Source: Arenibaculum pallidiluteum
Lineage (GTDB): Bacteria; Pseudomonadota; Alphaproteobacteria; Azospirillales; Azospirillaceae
Reading direction: 5' to 3'
NCBI RefSeq assembly: GCF_017355985.1
Contig: NZ_JAFIQU010000005.1
Coordinates: forward strand, 124,001-188,000
DNA: 64,000 bases
Translations under genes and position numbers: made by a program
Part shown: piece after piece, positions 16,265-23,783 of the stretch
Numbering within the stretch: position 1 is the stretch's first letter
How the letters are laid out: each line of letters starts with the position of its first letter
Notes under the pieces: model-generated
What the model was told of the DNA's origin: nothing
Database searches by the model: none
What the model saw: the letters and a program-made list of their open reading frames with translations, nothing else

Positions 16265-16297
16265 CCGGGATCCGGCGGCTGTGTAAGATTTTCCGAC
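16265..16297 (-). promoter_or_regulatory. Upstream activator element shared with the 30-codon peptide gene (candidate PrsR site)
   Basis: Reading on the minus strand, GTCGGAAAATCTTACAC (16297 to 16281) is followed after one base by GCCGCCGGATCCCGG (16279 to 16265). The same arrangement, GTCGGA-N5-TTACAC and G-N-CGCCGG-R-T-N-N-CGG, precedes the promoter at 25587. Distance from the first block to the -24 element is 52 nt. The binding protein is inferred to be PrsR. Confidence 0.75.
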
Positions 16298-16315
16298 ACG
16301 ATGGGAAGCTGAAGG

Positions 16316-16333
16316 GCGGGCGGGGTCGCCCGC
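16316..16333 (-). terminator. Hairpin at the end of the XrtA/glycosyltransferase operon
   Basis: GCGGGC-GGGGTC-GCCCGC forms a perfect 6-bp stem immediately after the stop codon of the trypsin-like lipoprotein gene, in the minus direction, before the PEP-CTERM promoter region. Confidence 0.45.
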
Positions 16334-17190
16334 TAGCGCCAGCACTCGACACGCCAGGTCCAGCGCCGCGCCTCGGCCAGGAGGACGTCGTCACCCGCGG
16401 GATCGCCGGGCTCGGCCCGGTCGGCCTTGACCCCTGCACGCGCAAGCAGATCCATTGCGGCGGCGGGAGCCACCGCGATGCCGACGTCGCTGCCGCCGTC
16501 CGCGCGGTCGATGCGGCCGCGTACGACCCCGATCACGAGCCCCGACTGGTCGAGAACGGGGCTGCCACTGTGCCCATGGCGGATCGGGCCGCCGAGGGGG
16601 AAGACCGGTGCCTGCGTGGGATCGCCGGCATGCACTGCGGTCAGCGTCGCCAGCACGGTCGGCGCGCCGATCGCAGGGAAGCCCACGACGGCACCATGCA
16701 GCGAGCGCGCCCGTCCGGGGGCCGCGCTGAAGCGCGCCCAGGTCTCGGCCCGGGTCCCGGCGCGGAGCACAGCGAGGTCGGCCTCCGCGTCCGAGGCGAG
16801 CGCGAGCGCCACGTGGCGGCCGCGGCCGGGCGCGAAGACGGTCAGGGCCGCGCAGCCGTCGATCACATGGTGGTTGGTCATCACCTCGCCGCCGGGACCG
16901 ACGGCGAAGCCGCTGCCGACGCCGGCCAGCCGGCCAGGCCCGGCCGAGCGCGGGGCCGCGACGATGGCACGTGCGACCTGCGCGCGCCGGGCCTCGATCC
17001 CCTCCGCCTCCGCAGCGCTGAGCGGCCCGCCCGGGCAGGCGTCGGCCGGCACGCGGCTGACGGTACCGCGGGTCGGGTCCATGCAGGGGACGACCTCCGG
17101 ACGGCCTGCGAGGGCGACGCGCTCCGGCGCCGGAGCCGCGCAGCCCGCGAGGACGAGACATACGAAACCGAACGCCGCCAGCCCGCGCAT
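16333..17190 (-). CDS. Lipoprotein trypsin-like serine protease in the XrtA operon
   Basis: A 285-residue protein with a lipoprotein signal peptide (LVLAGC, lipidated Cys17) and a trypsin-like fold. The catalytic triad is visible as His108 (TNHHVIDG), Asp138 (EADLAVLR) and Ser208 (GHSGSPVL). No PDZ domain follows, so it is not DegP. It probably acts in the periplasm, anchored to the membrane. It starts 2 bp after the stop of the exosortase-associated glycosyltransferase, so it is part of that operon; a role in processing PEP-CTERM or EPS-related proteins is inferred from this position only. Confidence 0.88.
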   Translation of the reverse strand: MRGLAAFGFVCLVLAGCAAPAPERVALAGRPEVVPCMDPTRGTVSRVPADACPGGPLSAAEAEGIEARRAQVARAIVAAPRSAGPGRLAGVGSGFAVGPGGEVMTNHHVIDGCAALTVFAPGRGRHVALALASDAEADLAVLRAGTRAETWARFSAAPGRARSLHGAVVGFPAIGAPTVLATLTAVHAGDPTQAPVFPLGGPIRHGHSGSPVLDQSGLVIGVVRGRIDRADGGSDVGIAVAPAAAMDLLARAGVKADRAEPGDPAGDDVLLAEARRWTWRVECWR

Positions 17191-17192
17191 GC

Positions 17193-18416
17193 TCAGGCGA
17201 CCGCCCGTGCGGCGCGCGGGCGCGGCGCCGCGATCACCGCGTCGAGCGCCGCGAGGCGCGCCGGCCAGCTGTAGCGCGCCACCACGCAGCGCCGCGCGGC
17301 CGCCCCCATGCCGTCATGGACACCGGCCGCGGCGGCGGCCGCGGCCTCGACGAAGTCGTCGGCGCTCTCCGCCAGCAGCAGCTCGCGCCCGGGCTCGGCA
17401 TCGATGCCGGTCCAGGCCTGCGGCGATGCGATGACGGGCAGCGCCATGGACATGGCTTCCAGCACCTTGTTCTGAATGCCTCGGGCGATCCGAAGCGGCG
17501 CGACGGCCGCCGCCGCATGGGCCATGTAGGGCCGCACGTCGGGGACGCGGCCGGTGACGAGGATGCCGGGATCGGCCGCCAGCGACCGGACCGCCGGGGC
17601 CGGGTCGGCGCCGACGATCGCGAAGCGGGCGCCGGGAACCCGCCGGCGCAGTCCGGGCAGGACCGCGTCGGCGAACCAGCAGACCGCGTCGACATTGGGC
17701 CAATAGCCCATATGCCCGGTGAACACGAAGGTCGGGGCCCCGTCGGGATAGGGCGAGGGCAGGGGGCGCGGCGAGAAGTACTCGGCATCCACCCCGTTGC
17801 CGACGGCCCAGGTCCGCTCCGCGCTCTCGGGGGCGAGGGTCCGGAACAGCTCGGCCTCGGGCTCGCTGACGAAGAGCGAGGCGTCCGCGGCCCGGGCGAT
17901 CCGGCGGTCCTCGGCCAGGACCAGCCGGGCCTCGCGCCGGTAGACCCAGCGCATCGGCGCGCCGGCGCGGGTCGCGTACTCCGCCCACTTGGCGCCATCC
18001 ACGTCGGCGAAGTCCATCACGATCCGGCGCGGGCGCAGCGGGTGGTCGATCACGTACTGCGCCATGGCCGAGGAGAAGACATAGGCGATCTCGGGGCGCG
18101 TCTCGCGCAGGACCCGGTCGACCCAGGCCATCAGCCCGGCGTCGCGGAAGAAGGCGAAGCTGAGCGGTGCGCCCCGGCGCAGGCCGTCGAGATAGCGGAG
18201 CTTGCCCCAGCGCCTGTCGACACGCGCGAAATGGGCGCTCTCGGTCATCACCCGCATCACGGGCTCGTGCTCGTAGTCGTGCGGGTCGTCGATCAGGCAG
18301 CCGAGATGGATCCTGTGCTCCGACCGGAGATGCTGCAGGATCTGGTATGGCCGGATCTTCTCGCCCTTGTTGGGCGGGAAGGGAATCCGGTGGGTCAGGA
18401 ACAGGATGTCGGCCAT
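17193..18416 (-). CDS. Exosortase A-associated GT4 glycosyltransferase (TIGR03087 type)
   Basis: A 407-residue glycosyltransferase starting MADILFLTHRIPFPPNKGEK, a signature of the exosortase-A-associated GT4 family (TIGR03087, sometimes called stp1). The donor domain shows FVFTGHMGYWPNVDAV and RGIQNKVLEAMSMALPVIAS. It builds the EPS repeat unit on a lipid carrier in the cytoplasm. It lies 23 bp after the upstream GT4 gene and 2 bp before the protease gene. Cofamily presence with XrtA makes the assignment firm. Confidence 0.92.
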   Translation of the reverse strand: MADILFLTHRIPFPPNKGEKIRPYQILQHLRSEHRIHLGCLIDDPHDYEHEPVMRVMTESAHFARVDRRWGKLRYLDGLRRGAPLSFAFFRDAGLMAWVDRVLRETRPEIAYVFSSAMAQYVIDHPLRPRRIVMDFADVDGAKWAEYATRAGAPMRWVYRREARLVLAEDRRIARAADASLFVSEPEAELFRTLAPESAERTWAVGNGVDAEYFSPRPLPSPYPDGAPTFVFTGHMGYWPNVDAVCWFADAVLPGLRRRVPGARFAIVGADPAPAVRSLAADPGILVTGRVPDVRPYMAHAAAAVAPLRIARGIQNKVLEAMSMALPVIASPQAWTGIDAEPGRELLLAESADDFVEAAAAAAAGVHDGMGAAARRCVVARYSWPARLAALDAVIAAPRPRAARAVA

Positions 18417-18439
18417 CGATCCCCCAGTCGGCTCGTGGA

Positions 18440-19558
18440 TCAGCTCGTGAAGAGGCGCTCGTAGGACGCCACCATGCGGTCGAGGTCGTATTCGGCGACG
18501 GTGCGTTCCCGGTTCGCCTCGCCGATGCGCCCGCGCAGCGCGGGATCCCCGAGCAGCCGGGACAGCGCGCGGCCGAAGCCGTGCTCGTCCGTCTTGGGCA
18601 CGACGAAGCCGTCGTTCTCCGGCGCCAGCATGGCGCGGACGTCGCCGACATCGGTCGCGACCACCGGAAGACCCGCCGCCGTCGCTTCCAGCAGGCTGAT
18701 CGGCATCTGCTCGGTGTCCGAGGACAGAGCGTAGACGTCGAAGGCCGCCAGGGCGTCCTCGGGCCGGGCGAGCGACCCCGGGAACAACACGTCGTCCTGC
18801 ACGCCGAGCCTGCGCGCCAGCGCCTCCAGCGCGGGCCGCTCGGGCCCGTCGCCGACCAGCACGAGCTGGCGGCCGGCATCCCCGACGTCCTTCCGCGGCA
18901 GCGCCGCGAAGGCGCGGATGAGCCGGGCATAGTTCTTCTCGGCCCGCTGGGCGCCGACGGTTCCCACCACCAGCGCGCCGGGGCGCAGGCCCGCAAGCGT
19001 CGCCCGCCGGGGCGCGAACCGCCCGATATCGACGCCGTTGGGGACGTATTCGACGCGCTTCCGGTCGAGCCGCCAGACCTCCTTCGCGATCCGCTCCAGA
19101 AGCCGCGAGGGCACGACCACACGCGTGCGGCCGGTGAGGGATAGCCGCCGGAACCAGACGCGCCGCGGGATCTGGCGTCCGTCAGCCTCGTCCGGTCCGA
19201 AGCCGTCCTCGAAATGGACGTGCCGGGAGCGCGGGCGCAACCTATGCACCAGGGCCCATTCGATCGCGCCCCAGTTGTAGGTCAGCAGGCTGTCGGGCCG
19301 GCGCTCCCCGATCATCCGGGCGAAGGCCGCGAGCCGTCCTGGGCTCAGCCCCCGACCGCCACCCGGCGGCACCCCGACCAGATCGACGTCCAGGGACGCA
19401 TCGAGGCGCGCGGCGCAGTCGAACTTCCCGTCCATGGCGACGATCGTGTGCCGGAACCGGCGTCCCAGCCGGTTCGCGACCGTGGTGAAGCGGACCTCCG
19501 GTCCGCCCACCGCGAAGGTCGAGAAGACATGCAGGAGGTGCTGCGGTTCAGCCGGCAT
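18440..19558 (-). CDS. GT4-family glycosyltransferase (XrtA locus)
   Basis: A 372-residue GT4 enzyme starting MPAEPQHLLHVFSTFAVGGP. The donor half shows VVGTVGAQRAEKNYARLI, LVLVGDGPERPALEALA and the E-x7-E region TEQMPISLLEATAAGLPVVA. Its start codon overlaps the end of the fused oxidoreductase-epimerase gene by 11 bp, suggesting translational coupling and coordinated supply of a sugar nucleotide to this transferase. Sugar specificity unknown. Confidence 0.9.
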   Translation of the reverse strand: MPAEPQHLLHVFSTFAVGGPEVRFTTVANRLGRRFRHTIVAMDGKFDCAARLDASLDVDLVGVPPGGGRGLSPGRLAAFARMIGERRPDSLLTYNWGAIEWALVHRLRPRSRHVHFEDGFGPDEADGRQIPRRVWFRRLSLTGRTRVVVPSRLLERIAKEVWRLDRKRVEYVPNGVDIGRFAPRRATLAGLRPGALVVGTVGAQRAEKNYARLIRAFAALPRKDVGDAGRQLVLVGDGPERPALEALARRLGVQDDVLFPGSLARPEDALAAFDVYALSSDTEQMPISLLEATAAGLPVVATDVGDVRAMLAPENDGFVVPKTDEHGFGRALSRLLGDPALRGRIGEANRERTVAEYDLDRMVASYERLFTS

Positions 19559-21650
19559 GGACGGCGAAGGCCCTTTCGATGAAGCGGGCGCGGTCGGCGA
19601 CCGGCTGCCAGCCGAGGTCACGCTTGATGTCCTCGGTGTCGAAGCGCGCGGGCGCCCCGCGCGAGGCGAGGTCCGCGCGGTTGGGGAAGGCCGCATCCTT
19701 GCGGCCCGCCGCCTTCTTGACGGCCCATTTCAAGAGCTCGACCGCAAACTGGAAGCCGAGGCTCTGCGGGTGGAATACGAGCGGCCGGCCAAGCGCCCTC
19801 GCGAGCTGCTCGGTGTACTCGCGGGCCGTCAGCCGGACGTCGCCGACCACATTGTAGCTGCGGCCCACGGCCGCCGGCGCCTCGATCGCGCGGAGGATGG
19901 CGTCGGCCACGTCCTCGGCCAAGACCAGGGGCAGGGGATTGGTCCCCGCATTCCAGCCCAGGCAGTGGCGCTCGCGGTTGTAGAAGCCGATGCCGGAGTG
20001 GAAGGCGATGCCGCCCTCGCCGACGACCACCCCGGGGCGCAGGATCGTCACCGGCAGGCCGCGCTCGCGATGCATGCGCATCAGCAGGGTGTCCGCCGCG
20101 GCCTTGGCGCGGGTGTAGAAGTCCCGGGTCTCGGCCCTGGGATCCGGCGGGGTCTCGCCGGTGATGACCGCCTGCGGGTCGCCGAGGTCGAGCGCCGCGA
20201 TGGTGCCGACATGGACCAGGCGGCGCACCCCGGCGTCGAGGCAGGCCTCTGCCACGCCGCGGGCGCCGCCCACGATGGCGCGCTCCATGCCCTCCCAGGT
20301 GGTGGCGCCGCCGCCATGGGCCAGGTTGATCACCACCGGGACGCCCTCGACCGCGCGGCGCACGTCCTCGGCGCGCGAGGCATCGCCGCGCACCAGCACC
20401 ACGCCGGGCCCGTGAAAGCGGTCGGGCAGGTTGTTCAGGTTGCGGGCCATCACGGCGACCTTGCTGCCGCGGGCGGTCAGCTTTCCCACCAGATGCTGGC
20501 CGATGAACCCGGTCCCGCCGATCACCAGGACGTCGCAGGCGGCGTTCTGGGGCACCGGGGCCGGGCGCCGGCGGGCCCGTTCCGGGACGGCCGCGGCGAT
20601 GCGCTCGCAGGCCTCGACCAGCCTCCGGCCCAGCGCCCCGTCGAGCGAGGCGCGATCGGTCTCCAGGGCCTGATAGAAGGCCCGGATGCTTCCCGACATG
20701 CTGCGGAAGAAGGCATCGGAGCGCGGCTTCAGCTTCAGCACCGAAAGCGCGTAGGAGGCGAGGTTCCGCCGGCTCTGCGCCGCGAGCTGGCGGGCCGCTG
20801 CCAGCCCGCTCTGGAAGGAGTCGAAGCAGTCCATGCCCTTGCCGGGCTCCTGGCGGACGGCGCGGTCGTTGATGCAGTCAGCCGTCATCATGCCGTCGTC
20901 GCACAACGCCTGGACCTGCCAGACCGGGTAGGTCTGGCCCAGCGAGAACTGGAGCTGCGCGGTCCCCCGCGCGCAGGTCATGGACACGAGCCAGGTGGTG
21001 TTCAGCTCGATGTCGCCGAACCGGCGCGCCGGCGCCGGCGTGACCGAGATCTCGCCGATCGGGCCGAGCAGGTCCTCGATCTGGGACATCGGGTGGACCG
21101 CCTGCTCCAGCAGCAGGTTGCGCGGCCGGTCGAACATCCAGTGGCCGAACTGGCGCGCCGAAAGCTGGGCGAGCGGCATGTTGTAGAGCACGCAGACATG
21201 CCGCAAGGGGCCGAGCTCGCCGCGGTCGACCGCCTCCTTGAGCGCGCGGTGCGCCGGGTGATGCACGAAGTTCTGGTTCACGGAGACGGCGCGTCCGGCG
21301 CTGCGCGCGGCCTCCTGCAGGGCGGCGCAGTCCGCGCCCGTCTCGGCCATCGGCTTCTCCACCAGCACGTCCAGCCCGGCGCGCAGCAGGGCCTCGGCCG
21401 GGGCGCGGTGGTGGGGCGGCGGGGTCAGGACATGCGCGACGGTGCAGGTTCCGGCGGCGATCAGCTCCTCGATGGAGCCGTAGACGGCCGGGATGCCCCA
21501 GCGGCGCGCCAGCGCCTCGGCGCGCCCGCGCGCCGGGTCGACGACCGCGGCCAGCCGGACCGAAGGAAGCGCCTTCAGCGCCTCCGCGTGGACGTCCGCG
21601 ATGTATCCGGCGCCGACGAGAGCGACATGGTGCAAGACGGGACTCCTCAT
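19548..21650 (-). CDS. Fused Gfo/Idh/MocA oxidoreductase - NAD-dependent epimerase/dehydratase
   Basis: A single 700-residue protein with two enzyme halves. Residues 1-350 are a Gfo/Idh/MocA dehydrogenase (GAGYIA at 13-18, E98-K99-P100 catalytic motif). Residues 372-700 are an extended short-chain dehydrogenase/epimerase (GGTGFIG at 378-384, a Y-x-x-x-K pair in FYTRAKAAAD, ILRPGVVVGEG). The halves are joined by a helical linker of about 50 residues. Both families act on nucleotide sugars, so the fusion probably performs consecutive oxidation and epimerisation/reduction for an EPS sugar. It overlaps the preceding small gene by 4 bp and the next glycosyltransferase by 11 bp. Confidence 0.9.
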   Translation of the reverse strand: MRSPVLHHVALVGAGYIADVHAEALKALPSVRLAAVVDPARGRAEALARRWGIPAVYGSIEELIAAGTCTVAHVLTPPPHHRAPAEALLRAGLDVLVEKPMAETGADCAALQEAARSAGRAVSVNQNFVHHPAHRALKEAVDRGELGPLRHVCVLYNMPLAQLSARQFGHWMFDRPRNLLLEQAVHPMSQIEDLLGPIGEISVTPAPARRFGDIELNTTWLVSMTCARGTAQLQFSLGQTYPVWQVQALCDDGMMTADCINDRAVRQEPGKGMDCFDSFQSGLAAARQLAAQSRRNLASYALSVLKLKPRSDAFFRSMSGSIRAFYQALETDRASLDGALGRRLVEACERIAAAVPERARRRPAPVPQNAACDVLVIGGTGFIGQHLVGKLTARGSKVAVMARNLNNLPDRFHGPGVVLVRGDASRAEDVRRAVEGVPVVINLAHGGGATTWEGMERAIVGGARGVAEACLDAGVRRLVHVGTIAALDLGDPQAVITGETPPDPRAETRDFYTRAKAAADTLLMRMHRERGLPVTILRPGVVVGEGGIAFHSGIGFYNRERHCLGWNAGTNPLPLVLAEDVADAILRAIEAPAAVGRSYNVVGDVRLTAREYTEQLARALGRPLVFHPQSLGFQFAVELLKWAVKKAAGRKDAAFPNRADLASRGAPARFDTEDIKRDLGWQPVADRARFIERAFAVHAG

Positions 21651-21862
21651 TGCTTGATGGTCTGGCGCGGGTTGGGGCGGCCGCCGCGCGGCGCGGCGGC
21701 GCGGCGGCCGTGGGGCGGCTTCCGGCGGGTCGGAGCGGGGGCATCCGACGGGTCCCTGATTCCGAACACCCCGCCGGTCGGCGGCTTGCGGTCATGGGTG
21801 ACGGCCCAGTGGAAGACCATGCCGACCATGACGAGGCCAAAGAGGAAGTAGAGCGTGTCCAT
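21647..21862 (-). CDS. Small single-helix membrane protein of the XrtA operon
   Basis: A 71-residue protein with one N-terminal transmembrane helix (MDTLYFLFGLVMVGMVFHW) followed by a basic, Pro/Arg-rich cytoplasmic-type tail. The stop overlaps the start of the fused oxidoreductase gene by 4 bp (ATGA), and it starts 10 bp after the amidotransferase stop, so it is an embedded operon member rather than a chance frame. Function unknown; an adaptor or anchor for the glycosylation enzymes is possible. Confidence 0.75.
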   Translation of the reverse strand: MDTLYFLFGLVMVGMVFHWAVTHDRKPPTGGVFGIRDPSDAPAPTRRKPPHGRRAAAPRGGRPNPRQTIKQ

Positions 21863-21872
21863 GCCGGCGCCC

Positions 21873-23780
21873 CTACTCGGCCGCCGCCGGCATGGCCGCG
21901 GCCGTGCCGGTGCGCAGGAATGCGTCGAACATCAGCAGGGACCACAGCACCCGGCCGTGGTCGCGCAGGCCCGAGGCGTGCTCGGCCGCGCAGCGCTTCA
22001 GCGCGGCGGCGTCGAAGAGGCCGCTCTCCGTCAGGGGCGAGCGGTCCACCGCCGCGCGCACGCGCTCGGAGAGGCCGCCGCGCAGCCAGCCCGCCAGCGG
22101 CGTCGAGAAGCCCTGCTTGCGACGGTAGATCACCTCGCGCGGGAGCCAGGGCTCGATGGCCTTCTTCAGGAGGCTCTTGCCGGTGCCGCCTCCGACCTTC
22201 GCCGCCGTCGGCAGGCTTGCGGCCCATTCCACAAGCGTGTGGTCGAGCATCGGCGCCCTGACCTCGAGCCCGTGGGCCATGCTGGCGCGGTCGACCTTCA
22301 CCAGCATGTCGCCGGCTAGGCCGAGCTTGATGTCCACGTACTGCGCGCGGGCGATCGGGTCGTTGGTGCCGGCGCGCGTTGCGTGCAGGCGCACGGTGTC
22401 CTCGGCGGTGTAGCCGTCCAGCGCGCGCAGCGCGTCCCCCGACAGCAGGCGGTGGCGCAGCGGCGTGGGCGCAAGGGTCACGGCCCGGAACCAGCCGCCG
22501 GCCGCATCGGCCGCCAGCGCCTCGAAGGTGCTCTTGCCGCGCAGCCAGCGCGGTGCCCAGTCGAGCTTCGGGTAGGACCGGGCCAGCGCGCCGAAGACCG
22601 GCCGGCGCAGCGCCGCGGGCAGCAGCCCCTTCGCGCGCTCCTCCCGGGCATGGGCGAGATAGCGGGGATAGCCCGCGAAGACCTCGTCCCCGCCATCGCC
22701 CGAGAGCGCCACCGTGACCTGCCGCCGCGCCATGCCGCAGAGCAGGTAGGTCGGCAGCGCCGAATCGTCGGCGAAAGGCTCGCCGTAGACCTCGGCCAGC
22801 CGGTCGATCAGGGAAGCCGCGTCCACCTCGACGGTGTCGCAGGCATGGCGGGTGCCGAAGATCCCGGCGACCCGGGCAGCATGGGCGGACTCATCGAAGC
22901 GCGGGTCCGAGAAGCCGATGGAGCAGGTGCGCACGGACGTGCTCAGCGCCTCGGCCATGCAGCCGACGACCGCGCTGGAATCGACCCCTCCCGACAGGAA
23001 GGCGCCGAGCGGCACCTCGGATTCGAGGCAGCCACGGACGGAGCCGCGCAGCCGCTCCAGCAGCTCCTCCGGAGCGGGCTCGGTTCCCCGCGGCTCGAAG
23101 CGCAGGTCCCACCAGGCCACGGGGGCCGCGGCCGGCCTCCCCGGGGCGAGCAGCAGCCGGTGCCCTGGCGCCAGCTTGAAGACACCCCTGCGGATGGTGC
23201 GCGGGTCGGGCACGTAGCCGAAGGCCATGTAGTCCTCGACCGCCAGCGGATCGATCTCGGGCTCCTCGTCCAGCCCGGCGAGAAGCGCCGGCAGCTCGGA
23301 GGCGAAGAGCAGCAGGCCGTCCGGCGTGCGCGTCCAGTAGAGCGGCTTCTCGCCGAGCCTGTCGCGCGCCAGCAGCAGCGTCCCGCCCCGTCCGTCCCAG
23401 AGCGCCAGCGCGAACATGCCCTTCAGGCGGGACAGGCAGTCCTCGCCCCATTCCTCCCAGCCATGGACGATCACCTCGCAGTCGCTGCCGGTGCGGAAGT
23501 TGTGGCCGCGGGCGCGCAGCTCCTCGCGGAGTTCGTGGTGATTGTAGATCTCGCCATTGCAGATCAGGACGATGCGGCCGTCCTCGTTGAAGAGCGGCTG
23601 GCGTCCGCCCGCGAGGTCGATGATGGCCAGCCGCCGGTGGCCCAGCGCGACACCGGGCTCCAGATGGGCATCGCCCCCGTCCGGCCCGCGGTGGGCGAGA
23701 CGGTTCGTCATCCGCCGCAGCCGCGCCGGCGCGATGGGGCGGCGGCCGATGAGGTCGAAGGCGCCTGCGATCCCGCACAT
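21873..23780 (-). CDS. XrtA/PEP-CTERM system amidotransferase (TIGR03108 type)
   Basis: A 635-residue asparagine-synthase-like amidotransferase. Cys2 is the glutaminase nucleophile, NGEIYN sits at 75-80, and the ATP-pyrophosphatase motif SGGVDSS is at 263-269 with SGDGGDEVFAGYPRY later. This form is a standard partner of exosortase A. It starts 3 bp after the exosortase gene, so both are co-translated. It likely amidates a uronic-acid sugar of the exopolysaccharide. Confidence 0.93.
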   Translation of the reverse strand: MCGIAGAFDLIGRRPIAPARLRRMTNRLAHRGPDGGDAHLEPGVALGHRRLAIIDLAGGRQPLFNEDGRIVLICNGEIYNHHELREELRARGHNFRTGSDCEVIVHGWEEWGEDCLSRLKGMFALALWDGRGGTLLLARDRLGEKPLYWTRTPDGLLLFASELPALLAGLDEEPEIDPLAVEDYMAFGYVPDPRTIRRGVFKLAPGHRLLLAPGRPAAAPVAWWDLRFEPRGTEPAPEELLERLRGSVRGCLESEVPLGAFLSGGVDSSAVVGCMAEALSTSVRTCSIGFSDPRFDESAHAARVAGIFGTRHACDTVEVDAASLIDRLAEVYGEPFADDSALPTYLLCGMARRQVTVALSGDGGDEVFAGYPRYLAHAREERAKGLLPAALRRPVFGALARSYPKLDWAPRWLRGKSTFEALAADAAGGWFRAVTLAPTPLRHRLLSGDALRALDGYTAEDTVRLHATRAGTNDPIARAQYVDIKLGLAGDMLVKVDRASMAHGLEVRAPMLDHTLVEWAASLPTAAKVGGGTGKSLLKKAIEPWLPREVIYRRKQGFSTPLAGWLRGGLSERVRAAVDRSPLTESGLFDAAALKRCAAEHASGLRDHGRVLWSLLMFDAFLRTGTAAAMPAAAE

Positions 23781-23783
23781 GGC

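Noticed and set aside
19434..21851. An 805-codon plus-strand frame opposite the fused oxidoreductase-epimerase
   Set aside because: Antisense shadow; composition is unlike a folded protein and it has no motif.
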